From assembly GCF_900090245.1 (NCBI RefSeq), contig NZ_FMDN01000020.1, positions 1 to 64,000 of the forward strand: DNA of 64,000 bases, read 5' to 3'. Of this stretch, positions 15,798 through 25,048 are shown in pieces. The notes under the pieces are model-generated. The model made no database searches, was not told where the DNA came from, and was given only the letters and a program-made list of their open reading frames with translations. Each line of letters starts with the position of its first letter. The stretch's first letter is position 1. The translations under genes were made by a program, and so were the position numbers. This stretch comes from Micromonospora halophytica. GTDB taxonomy: Bacteria; Actinomycetota; Actinomycetes; Mycobacteriales; Micromonosporaceae.

Positions 15798-17042
15798 TCA
15801 CCCCGACGGTCGGAGTCGATCGGCCACCACGTCCAGCAGCGCGGGGTGCAGCTTGCGGCTCCACCCGCCGCCGCCGGCCGCCAGCTCCGCCGTACGCAGC
15901 CACAGCTCGACCAGGTAGGCGTCGGCGACCAGCCGGCGCCGGATCGGGTCGAGGCCGAACGCGTCGCCGTGCAGCCCGAGCACCTCGACCATCTCCGCCG
16001 TCGCCGCCGGCACCGGCCGGTCCCGCAGCGACAGCGCGCTCTGGAACCCCTGGTGGGCGAGGTCGAACCCGACCGGCCGCTGCGATCCGCTGTTCTCCCA
16101 GTCCCACACCGTCAACCGGCCACGGTGGACACCCAGGTTCCACGGCACCCAGTCGCCGTGCCAGTGACCGAACTCCAGCGCGACCGCGCCGTCGCGGCGG
16201 GCCAGCGCGGCCACCACGTCGCGGACCGGTCCACCGGCCCGCTGCGCGCGGGCGGCCAGGTCGGCCAGGAAGGGCGAACCGGCCAACGGTCGGGGCGCGG
16301 CCGGCGGGCCGCCCCGACGCGCCACGGCCAGCATCGCGGTCACCCGGGGCCGCTCGGGCCGCGGCAACCGCCGGACCCGGGGCGGCATCGGCGCGACCAG
16401 GGTCACCGCCAAATCGGCCCAGCGCAGCTCGCGCTCCAGGCGCGGCACGTCAGGGAAGTCACCGCCGTCGCGGGGCAGCTCACGCAGCGCCGCGGCCTCC
16501 GCCGCCACCATCGCCCGGGTCGCGTCGTTCCACCCGATCTTCGCGTACCCGCGCGGCGTGCCCCGGTCGTCGAAGAGCTGCAACGTCGGCTTGTGGTGCG
16601 GGTCCGGCGGTCGGACGCCGATCGCCGCGTGCAGCCGGCGACCGGCCAGCCGGCCCAGGTGCTCGGCCAGCAGCAGCTCCGCCGGGTCGACACCGTCCGG
16701 CACGGCGACCGTGAGCACCGGCATCCCGGCCAGGCCGGTGGCCCCGAGACCGGCCAGCGCCCCCACCGCGAACCGGTTGACCCGCACCCGGGGCGGCCGC
16801 AGCGCGTTGTACGCCAGGGTCGAGGCCGCCCCGACCCGGCGGGAGGCCAGCGGCAGCAGGAACTTCGCCCGCTCGACCGACGGCACCACCGCGTACCGGG
16901 CGGCGACCCGGTGGCCGGGCGGCAGCGACGACGGGCCGGTGGACAGGCCCAGCCACAGGCGCGGGTCACCGAAGATGGCCCGGCTCACCCAGCCGAGGCC
17001 GTCCTCACGACCTCGCGGGTCGCCCGCCCGGTGCACCGTCAT
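15798..17042 (-). CDS. APH-fold phosphotransferase
   Basis: A 414-residue cytoplasmic protein with the aminoglycoside-phosphotransferase/choline-kinase fold. Brenner's motif is HGDWVPWN (295-302), the metal-binding motif is VWDWENSG (312-319), and the ATP-contacting Lys is likely in GYAKIGWN (about 168). The N-terminal 100 residues are specific to it (VERAKFLLPLASRR). Sitting at the head of a polysaccharide cluster, it may phosphorylate a sugar, polyol or lipid intermediate. Resistance to an antibiotic is an alternative with no supporting context. It may be the first gene of the run down to 3997. Confidence 0.78.
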   Translation of the reverse strand: MTVHRAGDPRGREDGLGWVSRAIFGDPRLWLGLSTGPSSLPPGHRVAARYAVVPSVERAKFLLPLASRRVGAASTLAYNALRPPRVRVNRFAVGALAGLGATGLAGMPVLTVAVPDGVDPAELLLAEHLGRLAGRRLHAAIGVRPPDPHHKPTLQLFDDRGTPRGYAKIGWNDATRAMVAAEAAALRELPRDGGDFPDVPRLERELRWADLAVTLVAPMPPRVRRLPRPERPRVTAMLAVARRGGPPAAPRPLAGSPFLADLAARAQRAGGPVRDVVAALARRDGAVALEFGHWHGDWVPWNLGVHRGRLTVWDWENSGSQRPVGFDLAHQGFQSALSLRDRPVPAATAEMVEVLGLHGDAFGLDPIRRRLVADAYLVELWLRTAELAAGGGGWSRKLHPALLDVVADRLRPSG

Positions 17043-17137
17043 GCCGTCTCCCGCCGCCCCTGGATGCTGGCGGACACGATAGGGCGCGCGGGCAACCTGC
17101 CGACCGGCGGGCGGGAGCCGACCGGCGGCCGACCAGG

Positions 17138-18652
17138 TCAGCGCTGCCAGACCCGGACGTGGTCGACCCGGAAGTCGGCCGGGAAGCGGGTCGTCGCGTC
17201 CGGGTCGCCGAGCCAGCCGCCGACCTGGAAGTTCAACCGCAGGTTGTACGGCTTGTGGAACACCTCGTCGAACCAGGGCGTGGTGCCGCGGTCACGTTGC
17301 CAGACCAGCCGGCCGTCGACGTACCAGCGGATCGCGTCCGGCTCCCACTCGGTGGTGTACGTGTGGAAGCCGTCGCCGGGGTGCCCGGTCGGGAAGGCGT
17401 AGCGCGTGTCCTGCTTGACGGGCGTGTAGTCGTAGAAGATGCCCAGCGTCGCGGCCCGGTACCGGTCCCGGCCGCCGGGCAGCTCGACGACGTCGATCTC
17501 ACCCCGGCCGCCGTCCTCGGGGCGCAGCCAGAACGCCGGCCACAGCCCTCGCGAGTCGTCCGGCCCGTTGGGCGGCTGCGCGCGCACCTCGAAGCGGCCG
17601 TACCGGAACGACGTCCGGCCGATGGTGTCCAGGTAGCTCTGCGTGTACTGCCGGGTCTGCGAGCTGCACACCGCGGTCTCCCGCTGGGCGCGCAGGGTGA
17701 GCACCCCGCCCGAGACGAACGTGTTGTCCGGGTCGTCGACGTTGCAGCCGCGGTCGATGTCGCGCCCCTCGCCGTCGCGCAGGTTCCACTTCGACCGGTC
17801 CAGCGTCGGACCGTCGAACTCGTCGGACCAGACCAGCCGCCAGCCGGGGACCTGGGTGCCGGGGCGGACGGTCGGCGAGGGCGTCGGCGGGCTCGTGGTC
17901 GGCGGCGCCGTCGTACGGCTCGGCGACGGTGAGGGCGTCGCGGTGCGGCTCGGCGAGGGCCGGGGCACGGCCGTGGGCGTCACGCTCGGCTCGGGGGCGG
18001 CGGTGGTCCGGGGCGGCGCGATGTGCCCGCCCCGGGAGTAGCGCAGCACCAGGTGCGGTCGCAGCGCCGTCCGGGTGTTCTCCCGGGAGGCCCAGTAGAT
18101 CCGGGTGTTCCAGGTCTCCTGGGCCAACGCGAAGGCCACCCGGCCGTTGCCGGTGACGGAGGCGGAGACGTCCCACTCGTTGAAGCCGACGCCGACCCGG
18201 TCCACCGCGGCCAGGGCCGGGCCGAGCGCCGGCCGCCGCTCCCAGACGCCCGGCCCGGTGGCGCTGCCCCACGCCTGGTGCGCGTGGACCCGGGAGGTGA
18301 ACGGCTGCCAGGCGTACACCCGCAGGGTGGCGCGGATCCGGACCGCGTCGGCGGGCAGGCCTCGGACCGCGAACTCGACCAGGGCGTCGCGGCGGCCGTG
18401 ACGGTTGCCGTCGCAGAGGCGGGGGCAGCTGGCCAGCGTCGTCTTCACCCCGTTGTCGCCGTCCTGCGGCACCTGGGTGGCGGTGGTGTCCGCGGTCGCG
18501 GCGACCACGACCGGGGGCACCTCGGCCGCCACCAGCGGCATCATGGTGGCCACCACACCGGCCACCACACCGGCGCTGAGGACGCTCAGCACGACAGCCT
18601 TGCGGCGACCACCGAGGCGGGACGCTGCGCGGTGGAGTCCGTGCCTGCTCAA
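17138..18652 (-). CDS. Secreted/anchored GH16 glycoside hydrolase with DNRLRE-like module
   Basis: 504 residues. An N-terminal signal or anchor (VVLSVLSAGVVAGVVATMMP) is followed by a DNRLRE-like beta domain (about 55-215, with TLRVYAWQPF and WASRENTRTALRPHLVLRY, read as WASRENTR then ALRPHLVLRY). A Pro/Ser/Thr linker leads to a GH16 beta-jelly-roll. The catalytic motif is EIDVVE, with E385 nucleophile, D387 and E390 acid/base. Such enzymes cut beta-1,3/1,4-glucans or galactans. TTG 18652 is chosen because GGGGAG lies about 7 nt upstream and no nearer ATG or GTG precedes the signal. It may trim the polymer made by the neighbouring cluster. Confidence 0.85.
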   Translation of the reverse strand: MSRHGLHRAASRLGGRRKAVVLSVLSAGVVAGVVATMMPLVAAEVPPVVVAATADTTATQVPQDGDNGVKTTLASCPRLCDGNRHGRRDALVEFAVRGLPADAVRIRATLRVYAWQPFTSRVHAHQAWGSATGPGVWERRPALGPALAAVDRVGVGFNEWDVSASVTGNGRVAFALAQETWNTRIYWASRENTRTALRPHLVLRYSRGGHIAPPRTTAAPEPSVTPTAVPRPSPSRTATPSPSPSRTTAPPTTSPPTPSPTVRPGTQVPGWRLVWSDEFDGPTLDRSKWNLRDGEGRDIDRGCNVDDPDNTFVSGGVLTLRAQRETAVCSSQTRQYTQSYLDTIGRTSFRYGRFEVRAQPPNGPDDSRGLWPAFWLRPEDGGRGEIDVVELPGGRDRYRAATLGIFYDYTPVKQDTRYAFPTGHPGDGFHTYTTEWEPDAIRWYVDGRLVWQRDRGTTPWFDEVFHKPYNLRLNFQVGGWLGDPDATTRFPADFRVDHVRVWQR

Positions 18653-18746
18653 AGGACACTCCCCGTGTCGGAGACGGCTACCCGCAGCAGCGTATCGACG
18701 GGCACCGGCCGTCGTCCGTCGTCCGTTCGGGTGTCGGCAGGAGGAT

Positions 18747-19589
18747 TCAACTTCGCCCTGATGAAGCCGGACGGCGGTGCCCGGCCACCGCACGGGCCAT
18801 TGCCGCGCGGGGCGCCGGCATGCCGGTGAAGTGCTCGAACTGGCCGACCGCCTGGGCCAGCAGCAGGTCCAGGCCGGAGACCACCCGGCAGCCGGCCGCC
18901 GACGCGGCGGCGGCCAGCGGCGTGGGCCACGGGTCGTAGAGGGCGTCGAAGAGCACCGTCGAGGGTCGCCAGCGCACCTCGGTGGCGAGCGGGTCGGCGA
19001 CCCCCTTCGGCACGGTGGAGACGACGACGTCGGCGGTCGCGGCGTGCGTGGCGGCGTCCGGCCAGCCCGCGCCGGTGAGCGGGATCCCGAGCGCCCCGGC
19101 CACCGGCCGCAGCTCGTCGATCGCGGACTCCCGCCGGGCCACCACGGTCACCCCGGACGCGCCGAGCCGGGCCGCCGTCGCCAGCGCCGCCCGGGCGGTG
19201 CCGCCGGCGCCGAGCACGGTGACCGTGGCACCGGTGGACACCCCGGCCGTGGTGAGCACCTCGACCATGCCGGTGACGTCGGTGTTGTCGGCGTACCAGG
19301 TGCCGTCGGGGCGGCGTACCAGCGTGTTGGCGGCGCCGGCGGCGGCCGCGACCGGCGACACCTCGTCGGCCAGCGCGAGCGCCGCCTCCTTGCCGGGCAT
19401 GGTCACCGACAGCCCGGCCCACTCCGGGCCCAGGCCGGCGACCAGGGCCAGCAGCTCCTCGGCCCCGCACTCGATGCGGGTGTACGACCACCCGGCGAGC
19501 CCGGCGGCGGCGTAGCCGGCCTGGTGGATCACCGGGGAGAGCGAGTGCGCGATGGGCCTGCCGACCACCGCCGCCCTGCGTCCCGTCAC
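18747..19589 (-). CDS. aroE: Shikimate dehydrogenase
   Basis: 280 residues; reduces 3-dehydroshikimate with NADPH. The shikimate site is IAHSLSPVIH, catalytic Lys lies in SVTMPGKEAAL, Asp is in DNTDVTG, and the NADP loop is VLGAGGTARAAL. GTG 19589 is preceded by GGGGGAG at 6-12 nt. It follows mltG in the conserved order alaS-ruvX-mltG-aroE. The expected nearby aroC/aroK lie about 15 kb further on. Confidence 0.93.
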   Translation of the reverse strand: MTGRRAAVVGRPIAHSLSPVIHQAGYAAAGLAGWSYTRIECGAEELLALVAGLGPEWAGLSVTMPGKEAALALADEVSPVAAAAGAANTLVRRPDGTWYADNTDVTGMVEVLTTAGVSTGATVTVLGAGGTARAALATAARLGASGVTVVARRESAIDELRPVAGALGIPLTGAGWPDAATHAATADVVVSTVPKGVADPLATEVRWRPSTVLFDALYDPWPTPLAAAASAAGCRVVSGLDLLLAQAVGQFEHFTGMPAPRAAMARAVAGHRRPASSGRS

Positions 19590-19660
19590 GTCGCTCCCCC
19601 GTTCCTCGCAGCGAGACCTTAGCAACCACCGTCGGCGGCGGCCCGGCCGACGACACGGCA

Positions 19661-19694
19661 ACGCCGGTGGTGGGCCGAGGGCCACCACCGGCGT
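19661..19694 (-). terminator. Hairpin between mltG and aroE
   Basis: Perfect 13-bp arms ACGCCGGTGGTGG (19661-19673) and CCACCACCGGCGT (19682-19694) with an 8-nt loop lie 13 bp past the mltG stop. They would reduce read-through from mltG into aroE. Confidence 0.7.
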
Positions 19695-19706
19695 CCGCGT
19701 GTCAGG

Positions 19707-20903
19707 TCAGATGATGCCGGCCTTGCGGGCCTTGGCCTCGTTGCGCAGGTGCTGCTCATACGTGTCGGCGAACTCGGAGTGCCCCTCCTTGTCGATGGCG
19801 ACGAAGAAGAGCCAGTTGCCCTTGGGCGGGCTCGCCGCCCCCGCCAGCGCTTCCTTGCCCGGGTTGTTGATCGGGGTGGGCAGCATGCCGCGCAGCTTGC
19901 GGTTGTACGGGTTCTTCGGGTTGTCCATCTCCGCCGGCCCCATCTCCTTGGAGCTGAGCGTCTTCTTGCCGATCAACTCGTAGTAGTAGTTGACCGTGAC
20001 GTCCATCTCCAGGCACCCGCAGTCGAAGTTGCCCTTGTACACCCGGTTGTAGGCCACCCGGGCGACCTTGCCGAGGTCGTCCTTGTTACCGGCCTCCGCC
20101 TGCGCCAGCGACGCCACGATCAGCGCCTCGTACGGCGAGACCCCGCCCAGGCCACCCTCGACCGTATCGGCGAACTTCATCTCGCCGGTGACGGTGAGGA
20201 AGGTGCCGACCATGTCCTTGAGAATCGTCTCGGCGGTCGCGTTCGGCGCGATCTCGTAGGTGTCCGGATAGAGGAAACCCTCGATCGACTTGGTGACCTT
20301 CTTGCCGTCCTTGCGGACGAACCACTCCTCCGGGACGCCGAGCGCCTCCGGGTCCTTCGCCGCGGCCTCGAACTCCTCGACCGGGATCTTGGTCTTCTCG
20401 GAGAGCAGCTTGTAGGTGTTCTTGGCGGTGCGCCCCTCCGGGATCGTCACCTGGTTGGTGACCTTGTTCTTCCGGTCGAGCAGCATGGTCAGCGCGTTCT
20501 CCGCGCTCATCTGCTTGCGCACCTTGTAGAGGCCGGGCTGGATGTTCTTGCTGCGCGCGTTCTCCTCGGCCGCCTCGATGAATGCCTTGGTGCTCTTCAC
20601 CACGTCGGCGGCGACCAGCGCGTCGCCGATGTCGGCGATCAGGGCACCCTGTTTCACCTCGACCAGGGCCTCACCCGTCCCGGCACCGTCGTAGTCCGGG
20701 GTGACGAGGTAGTTCTGGATCCGGTCGAAGCCGTAGAAGACGCCGCCGCCGATGCCGCCCAGCAGCACCAACGCCATCAGCAGGGCGAAGATGGTCTTGC
20801 CCCGCCCGCCGGACTTGCCGTTGCGCTTACGGGAGCCGCGTCGGTGCCGGCCCTTCTCCCCCCTCTCCGGCTCGTCGAACCCGAGGTCCAGATCGTCGAT
20901 CAT
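19707..20903 (-). CDS. mltG: Endolytic murein transglycosylase MltG (YceG-like)
   Basis: A 398-residue protein with a basic cytoplasmic N terminus (RHRRGSRKRNGK), one TM helix (IFALLMALVLLGGIGGGVFY), a LysM-like domain and the YceG catalytic domain. The conserved catalytic Glu is in SLAQAEAGNKDD, and the substrate strand is LEMDVTVNYYY. It cuts nascent glycan strands at the membrane. A CGC cysteine motif (GNFDCGCLEMD) just before that strand is unusual. ATG 20903 overlaps the ruvX stop by 4 bp. Confidence 0.92.
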   Translation of the reverse strand: MIDDLDLGFDEPERGEKGRHRRGSRKRNGKSGGRGKTIFALLMALVLLGGIGGGVFYGFDRIQNYLVTPDYDGAGTGEALVEVKQGALIADIGDALVAADVVKSTKAFIEAAEENARSKNIQPGLYKVRKQMSAENALTMLLDRKNKVTNQVTIPEGRTAKNTYKLLSEKTKIPVEEFEAAAKDPEALGVPEEWFVRKDGKKVTKSIEGFLYPDTYEIAPNATAETILKDMVGTFLTVTGEMKFADTVEGGLGGVSPYEALIVASLAQAEAGNKDDLGKVARVAYNRVYKGNFDCGCLEMDVTVNYYYELIGKKTLSSKEMGPAEMDNPKNPYNRKLRGMLPTPINNPGKEALAGAASPPKGNWLFFVAIDKEGHSEFADTYEQHLRNEAKARKAGII

Positions 20904-21361
20904 TCCGTCCGCCTCCGCTGCGCGTCTAGCCAGCTCTGCAGGATCTCGACCGCGGCGGCCTGGTCGACCACCGCGCGTTGGCGCTTTCCCCGGACGCCCC
21001 GCTCCGCCAGCCTACGAGACGCCACGACGGTCGACATCCTCTCGTCGGAGAGCGTCACCGGAACCGGCGCTATTACATCGGCCAATCGGGTCACGTACGC
21101 CGTCACATGCTGCGCCGCCGGACCGAGCTTACCCGCGAGATTGACCGGAAGGCCGACGACGACCTCGACGGCCTCGTGCTCCGTGACGAGATGTGCGAGT
21201 TCCGTCATGTCACTGGGCACCGTGTCCGGCTCCGCAGTCAGGTCACGGGCGAGGGTGACCAGCGGGGTGGCCAGGATGCCGTGCGGGTCGGAGCGGGACA
21301 CCCCGACCCGGACCTGCCCGACGTCCACGCCCAGCCGGACACCTCGGGACAACTCAGCCAC
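20900..21361 (-). CDS. ruvX: Putative Holliday junction resolvase RuvX/YqgF
   Basis: 153 residues with an RNase H-like fold. The first catalytic Asp is in RLGVDVGQVRVGVS. VEVVVGLPVNLAGKLG and the C-terminal DQAAAVEILQSWLD are typical. YqgF proteins act in 16S rRNA maturation or Holliday junction resolution. GTG 21361 has GGAG about 8 nt upstream. It is coupled to mltG by a 4-bp overlap and separated from alaS by a hairpin. Confidence 0.92.
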   Translation of the reverse strand: MAELSRGVRLGVDVGQVRVGVSRSDPHGILATPLVTLARDLTAEPDTVPSDMTELAHLVTEHEAVEVVVGLPVNLAGKLGPAAQHVTAYVTRLADVIAPVPVTLSDERMSTVVASRRLAERGVRGKRQRAVVDQAAAVEILQSWLDAQRRRTE

Positions 21362-21385
21362 GGCGGGTCACTCCTCGGATAGAAC

Positions 21386-21420
21386 GAGCCAGGGCGGACC
21401 GACCCGGCCCGCCCTGGCTC
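21386..21420 (-). terminator. Hairpin between alaS and ruvX
   Basis: Perfect 12-bp arms GAGCCAGGGCGG (21386-21397) and CCGCCCTGGCTC (21409-21420) lie 14 bp past the alaS stop, with an 11-nt loop. This is likely partial termination inside the alaS-ruvX-mltG run. Confidence 0.7.
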
Positions 21421-21433
21421 ACGAACTGCGACA

Positions 21434-24112
21434 TCACGCGTCGGCGATCGCCTGCTCGACGGTGGCCAGCAACTTCGGAGCCTCGGCGGCCGGCAGGCCG
21501 CCGCCCTGGGCCAGCTCCGGGCTGCCGCCGCCACGACCGGAGAAGGCCGCCTTCACCAGGTCGTTCGCGGCCAGGCCCCGACTGCGGGCCGCCGCGTTGA
21601 CCGCCACCACCAGGGACGCCTTGCCGCCTGCCCGGGCCGCCACCGCGACCACCGCCGGCCGCACCGGGTCGATCTTGCCGCGGATCTCCTGGGCCAGGGT
21701 CCGCACGTCGTTGCCGGCCGCGCCCTCCGGCGCCTCGGTGCCGACGTACGCCACGCCCCGGACGTCCTTCGCCTGCCCGGCCAGCGCCGCCGCCCCACCC
21801 AGCACGAGCTGGGCGCGCAGCTTCTCCAGCTCCTTCTCGGCGTCGCGCAGCTGGGTCACGGTCTGCTCGACCCGATCGGCGACCTGGTCGCCCGGCACCC
21901 GGAACAGCTCCGCCAGCCGGGACACCAGCAGGTGCTCCCGGGCCAGGAAGCCGAACGCGTCCATGCCGACCAGTGCCTCGATGCGCCGCACGCCCGAACC
22001 CACCGACGCCTCGGAGAGGATCTTGACCAGGCCGAGCTGGGCCGAGCGGGCAACGTGGGTGCCGCCGCACAGCTCCCGGGCGTAGTCGCCGACCTCGACG
22101 ACCCGGACCCGCTCGCCGTACTTCTCCCCGAACAGCGCCATCGCGCCGATCCGGCGGGCCTCCTCCTGCGTGGTGATGAAGGCGTGCACCTCCAGATCCG
22201 CCAGGAGCACCTCGTTGACCTGCTGCTCCACGTCGTGCAGCACGCTCGGCGCCACCCCCGTCGGGGTGTTGAAGTCGAACCGCAGCCGGCCCGGCGCGTT
22301 CAGCGAACCCGCCTGGGTCGCCGACTCGCCCAGGAAGTTGCGCATCGTCTGGTGCACCAGGTGGGTGGCGGTGTGCGACCGCGAGATCGCCCGCCGCCGG
22401 GTCACGTCGATCTCGGCGTAGCCCGTCTCGCCGGCACGCACCTCGCCCCGGACGACCTTCGCCCGGTGCACGATCAGGCCCGGCACCGGCTGCTGCACGT
22501 CGAAGACCTCGACCTGTCCGCCGCCCACGGTGATCAGACCCTGGTCGGGCTGCTGGCCACCACCCTCGGCGTAGAACGGGGTGGTGTCCAGGACCAGCTC
22601 GACGGTGTCGCCCTCGACCGCCGCGCCGACCGCCGCGCCGCCGGAGAGCAGCGCGCGGACCCGGGACTCCCGGTTCAGCTCGGTGTAGCCGGTGAACTCG
22701 ACCGCACCGCCGTCGTCCAGCACCGCCCGGTACGCCGACACGTCGGTGTGCCCGGTCTTGCGGGCCTGCGCGTCGGCCTTGGCCCGGTTGCGCTGGTCGG
22801 CCATCAGCCGGCGGAAGCCCTCGGCGTCGACCTGGAGCCCCTGCTCCGCCGCGATCTCCAGGGTCAGGTCGATCGGGAAGCCGTAGGTGTCGTGCAGCTG
22901 GAACGCCTTGTCACCGGAGAGCGCCGGCTTCCCGGCCGACTTGGTCTCGGCGATCGCGGTGTCCAGGATCGTCGTCCCGGCGCGCAGCGTCGTCAGGAAG
23001 GCATCCTCCTCGGCGTACGCGTACTGCGAGATCCGGTCGAACTCCTCGGCCAGCTCCGGGTACGACGGGGACATGCAGTCGCGCGCCACCGGCAGCAGCT
23101 CGGGCAGCGCCCGGTCCTGCCAGCCCAGCAGGCGCACCGCCCGGATGGCGCGACGCATGATCCGGCGCAGCACGTAGCCGCGCCCCTCGTTGCTCGGGGT
23201 CACCCCGTCGCCGATCAGCATCAGCGCGGTCCGGACGTGGTCGGCGATCACCCGCAGCCGGACGTCGTCCGGGTGCGACTCGCTGGCCACCTGGCCGGAG
23301 CGGGCACCGTACCGCTTGCCGGTCAGCTCGGCCGCCCGGTCCAGGATCGGCCGGACCTCGTCGATCTCGTAGAGGTTGTCGACGCCCTGCAGGATGGAGG
23401 CCATCCGCTCCAGGCCCATGCCGGTGTCGATGTTCTTCGCCGGCAGGTCGCCCAGGATCGGGAAGTTCTCCTTGCCGGTGCCCTGGCCCCGCTCGTACTG
23501 CATGAAGACGAGGTTCCAGAACTCCATGTAGCGGTCCTCGTCGACCGCCGGGCCGCCCTCGCGGCCGTACTCCGGGCCGCGGTCGTAGAACAGCTCGGAG
23601 CACGGACCGCACGGGCCGGGGATGCCCATCGACCAGAAGTTGTCCGCCTTGCCCCGGCGGACGATCCGCTCGGACGGCACGCCGACCGACCGCCAGATCT
23701 GGAACGCCTCGTCGTCGTCCAGGTAGACCGTCGGCCAGACCCGCTCCGGGTCCAGCCCGAAGCCGCCGGACTCCACCGGGTTGGTGACCAGCTCCCAGGC
23801 GAGCGGGATGGCCCCCTCCTTGAAGTAGTCACCGAAGGAGAAGTTGCCGTTCATCTGGAAGAACGTGCCGTGCCGGCTGGTCTTGCCGACCTCGTCGATG
23901 TCCGGTGTGCGGATGCACTTCTGGACGCTGACCGCGCGGGTGTACGGCGGGGTCTGCTGACCCAGGAAGTAGGGGACGAACTGCACCATGCCGGCGTTGA
24001 CGAACAGCAGGTTCGGGTCGCTGATGGCGGGCAGCGGAGCGGACGGCACCACGGCATGGCCGTTCGCCTCGAAGTGGGCGAGGTACCGCCGCTTGATCTC
24101 CGCCGTCTTCAT
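21434..24112 (-). CDS. alaS: Alanyl-tRNA synthetase
   Basis: 892 residues, full length. The catalytic core starts TAEIKRRYLAHFEANGHAVV. The editing-domain zinc ligands are SHTATHLVHQTM and CGGTHVARS. A coiled-coil and C-Ala domain follow (GRGGGSPELAQGGGLP at the end). It charges tRNA-Ala and clears Ser/Gly mischarging. The ATG overlaps the preceding small-protein gene by 4 bp. Confidence 0.97.
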   Translation of the reverse strand: MKTAEIKRRYLAHFEANGHAVVPSAPLPAISDPNLLFVNAGMVQFVPYFLGQQTPPYTRAVSVQKCIRTPDIDEVGKTSRHGTFFQMNGNFSFGDYFKEGAIPLAWELVTNPVESGGFGLDPERVWPTVYLDDDEAFQIWRSVGVPSERIVRRGKADNFWSMGIPGPCGPCSELFYDRGPEYGREGGPAVDEDRYMEFWNLVFMQYERGQGTGKENFPILGDLPAKNIDTGMGLERMASILQGVDNLYEIDEVRPILDRAAELTGKRYGARSGQVASESHPDDVRLRVIADHVRTALMLIGDGVTPSNEGRGYVLRRIMRRAIRAVRLLGWQDRALPELLPVARDCMSPSYPELAEEFDRISQYAYAEEDAFLTTLRAGTTILDTAIAETKSAGKPALSGDKAFQLHDTYGFPIDLTLEIAAEQGLQVDAEGFRRLMADQRNRAKADAQARKTGHTDVSAYRAVLDDGGAVEFTGYTELNRESRVRALLSGGAAVGAAVEGDTVELVLDTTPFYAEGGGQQPDQGLITVGGGQVEVFDVQQPVPGLIVHRAKVVRGEVRAGETGYAEIDVTRRRAISRSHTATHLVHQTMRNFLGESATQAGSLNAPGRLRFDFNTPTGVAPSVLHDVEQQVNEVLLADLEVHAFITTQEEARRIGAMALFGEKYGERVRVVEVGDYARELCGGTHVARSAQLGLVKILSEASVGSGVRRIEALVGMDAFGFLAREHLLVSRLAELFRVPGDQVADRVEQTVTQLRDAEKELEKLRAQLVLGGAAALAGQAKDVRGVAYVGTEAPEGAAGNDVRTLAQEIRGKIDPVRPAVVAVAARAGGKASLVVAVNAAARSRGLAANDLVKAAFSGRGGGSPELAQGGGLPAAEAPKLLATVEQAIADA

Positions 24113-24414
24113 CGCTGGTGTTCCTCCGGAAAAATCTCTCGGTCGCCGATGCGCGGGTCCTCCCGCAGCTCGGCGAACTGGTCGTCGAACGCCTCGCCGC
24201 GGGCGAACGCCTCGTGGATCTCCTGCTCGCGCTCGGCCATCCCGACCCGGACGTCCTCCACGAAGCTCCGCAGCGACTCGACCAGGCTGCCGGCCGACTG
24301 CGACAGCCCGCCCGCGATGCCGGCCGGGGTGTACGCCTGCGCGGTGCGGGTCGCCTTGCGGACCACCACCACGCCGACGGCCAGCCCGATGCCCAGCCAG
24401 AACAGTCGTCTCAT
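24109..24414 (-). CDS. Small membrane-anchored protein (DUF6167-like)
   Basis: 101 residues with an N-terminal membrane helix (LFWLGIGLAVGVVVVRKATR) and a charged amphipathic tail (EREQEIHEAFARGEAFDDQF). Similar small proteins sit just before alaS in actinomycetes and are catalogued, as far as I recall, as DUF6167. The function is unknown. Its stop overlaps alaS by 4 bp, so it is translationally coupled. Confidence 0.8.
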   Translation of the reverse strand: MRRLFWLGIGLAVGVVVVRKATRTAQAYTPAGIAGGLSQSAGSLVESLRSFVEDVRVGMAEREQEIHEAFARGEAFDDQFAELREDPRIGDREIFPEEHQR

Positions 24415-24439
24415 GCTCTCATCCTCCCGCGCGGCCGGA

Positions 24440-24901
24440 TCAGCCGTTGCCGCGCTTGGCGGCGCGACGCTGCTGCTTGATGGTGTCGCGCACCTCGCGC
24501 TCGGTCTCGGCGTGCCGGCGGGCCGAGGCGGCCCGACGCACGCCGTACCCGAAGGCGGCGACCTTGACCAGCGGGTTGGCTGCGGCGGCGGAGACGACGG
24601 TGGCCAGGTTCGCCACGTTGGCGGTGACGTTCTGCGCGTGGGTGGTCATCGTGTCGACCTTGGCGAGCTGGAGGTTCACCCCGTCGAGCGAGGTCTGCAC
24701 CTGCTCCAGGGCGGTGTTCACGTTCTTCACGGTGGTGTTGACGTCGCCCAGCAGCGGCGTGGTCTGCTCGTTGATGTCGTTGATCATCCGGGTCGTGGCA
24801 TCCACGGTGTGCCGCAACCGCAGGATCGGCAGCGTCAGGATCAGCACCAGCATCGCGAACGCGATCGCCGCGATCAGCGCCGCGACCTCTCCAAGCTCCA
24901 C
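24440..24901 (-). CDS. DUF948 domain membrane protein
   Basis: 153 residues. An N-terminal membrane helix (VAALIAAIAFAMLVLILTLP) is followed by a long heptad-rich helix (MINDINEQTTPLLGDVNTTV, VNLQLAKVDTMTTHAQNV) as in DUF948, then a basic tail. GTG 24901 has GGAGGAGG about 6 nt upstream. It precedes the DUF6167-like gene and alaS, an order conserved in actinomycetes. The role is unknown; a membrane-linked coiled coil suggests a scaffold. Confidence 0.85.
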   Translation of the reverse strand: MELGEVAALIAAIAFAMLVLILTLPILRLRHTVDATTRMINDINEQTTPLLGDVNTTVKNVNTALEQVQTSLDGVNLQLAKVDTMTTHAQNVTANVANLATVVSAAAANPLVKVAAFGYGVRRAASARRHAETEREVRDTIKQQRRAAKRGNG

Positions 24902-25048
24902 GCCTGTCCTCCTCCAGCTGAGTTCGGGGCCCGACGCCCCGGAACGCGCGACCGTCTACCCACACCGGCACTCGCCGACCCAGCCACGGTCAACGGGCGC
25001 GGACGGGCCCGCCAGCCCCAGACCCTACCGTCCGTGATGGAAACCGGC

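Noticed and set aside
15798..17042. Aminoglycoside resistance gene
   Set aside because: Only the kinase fold supports it; length, N-terminal region and neighbours point to glycan metabolism.
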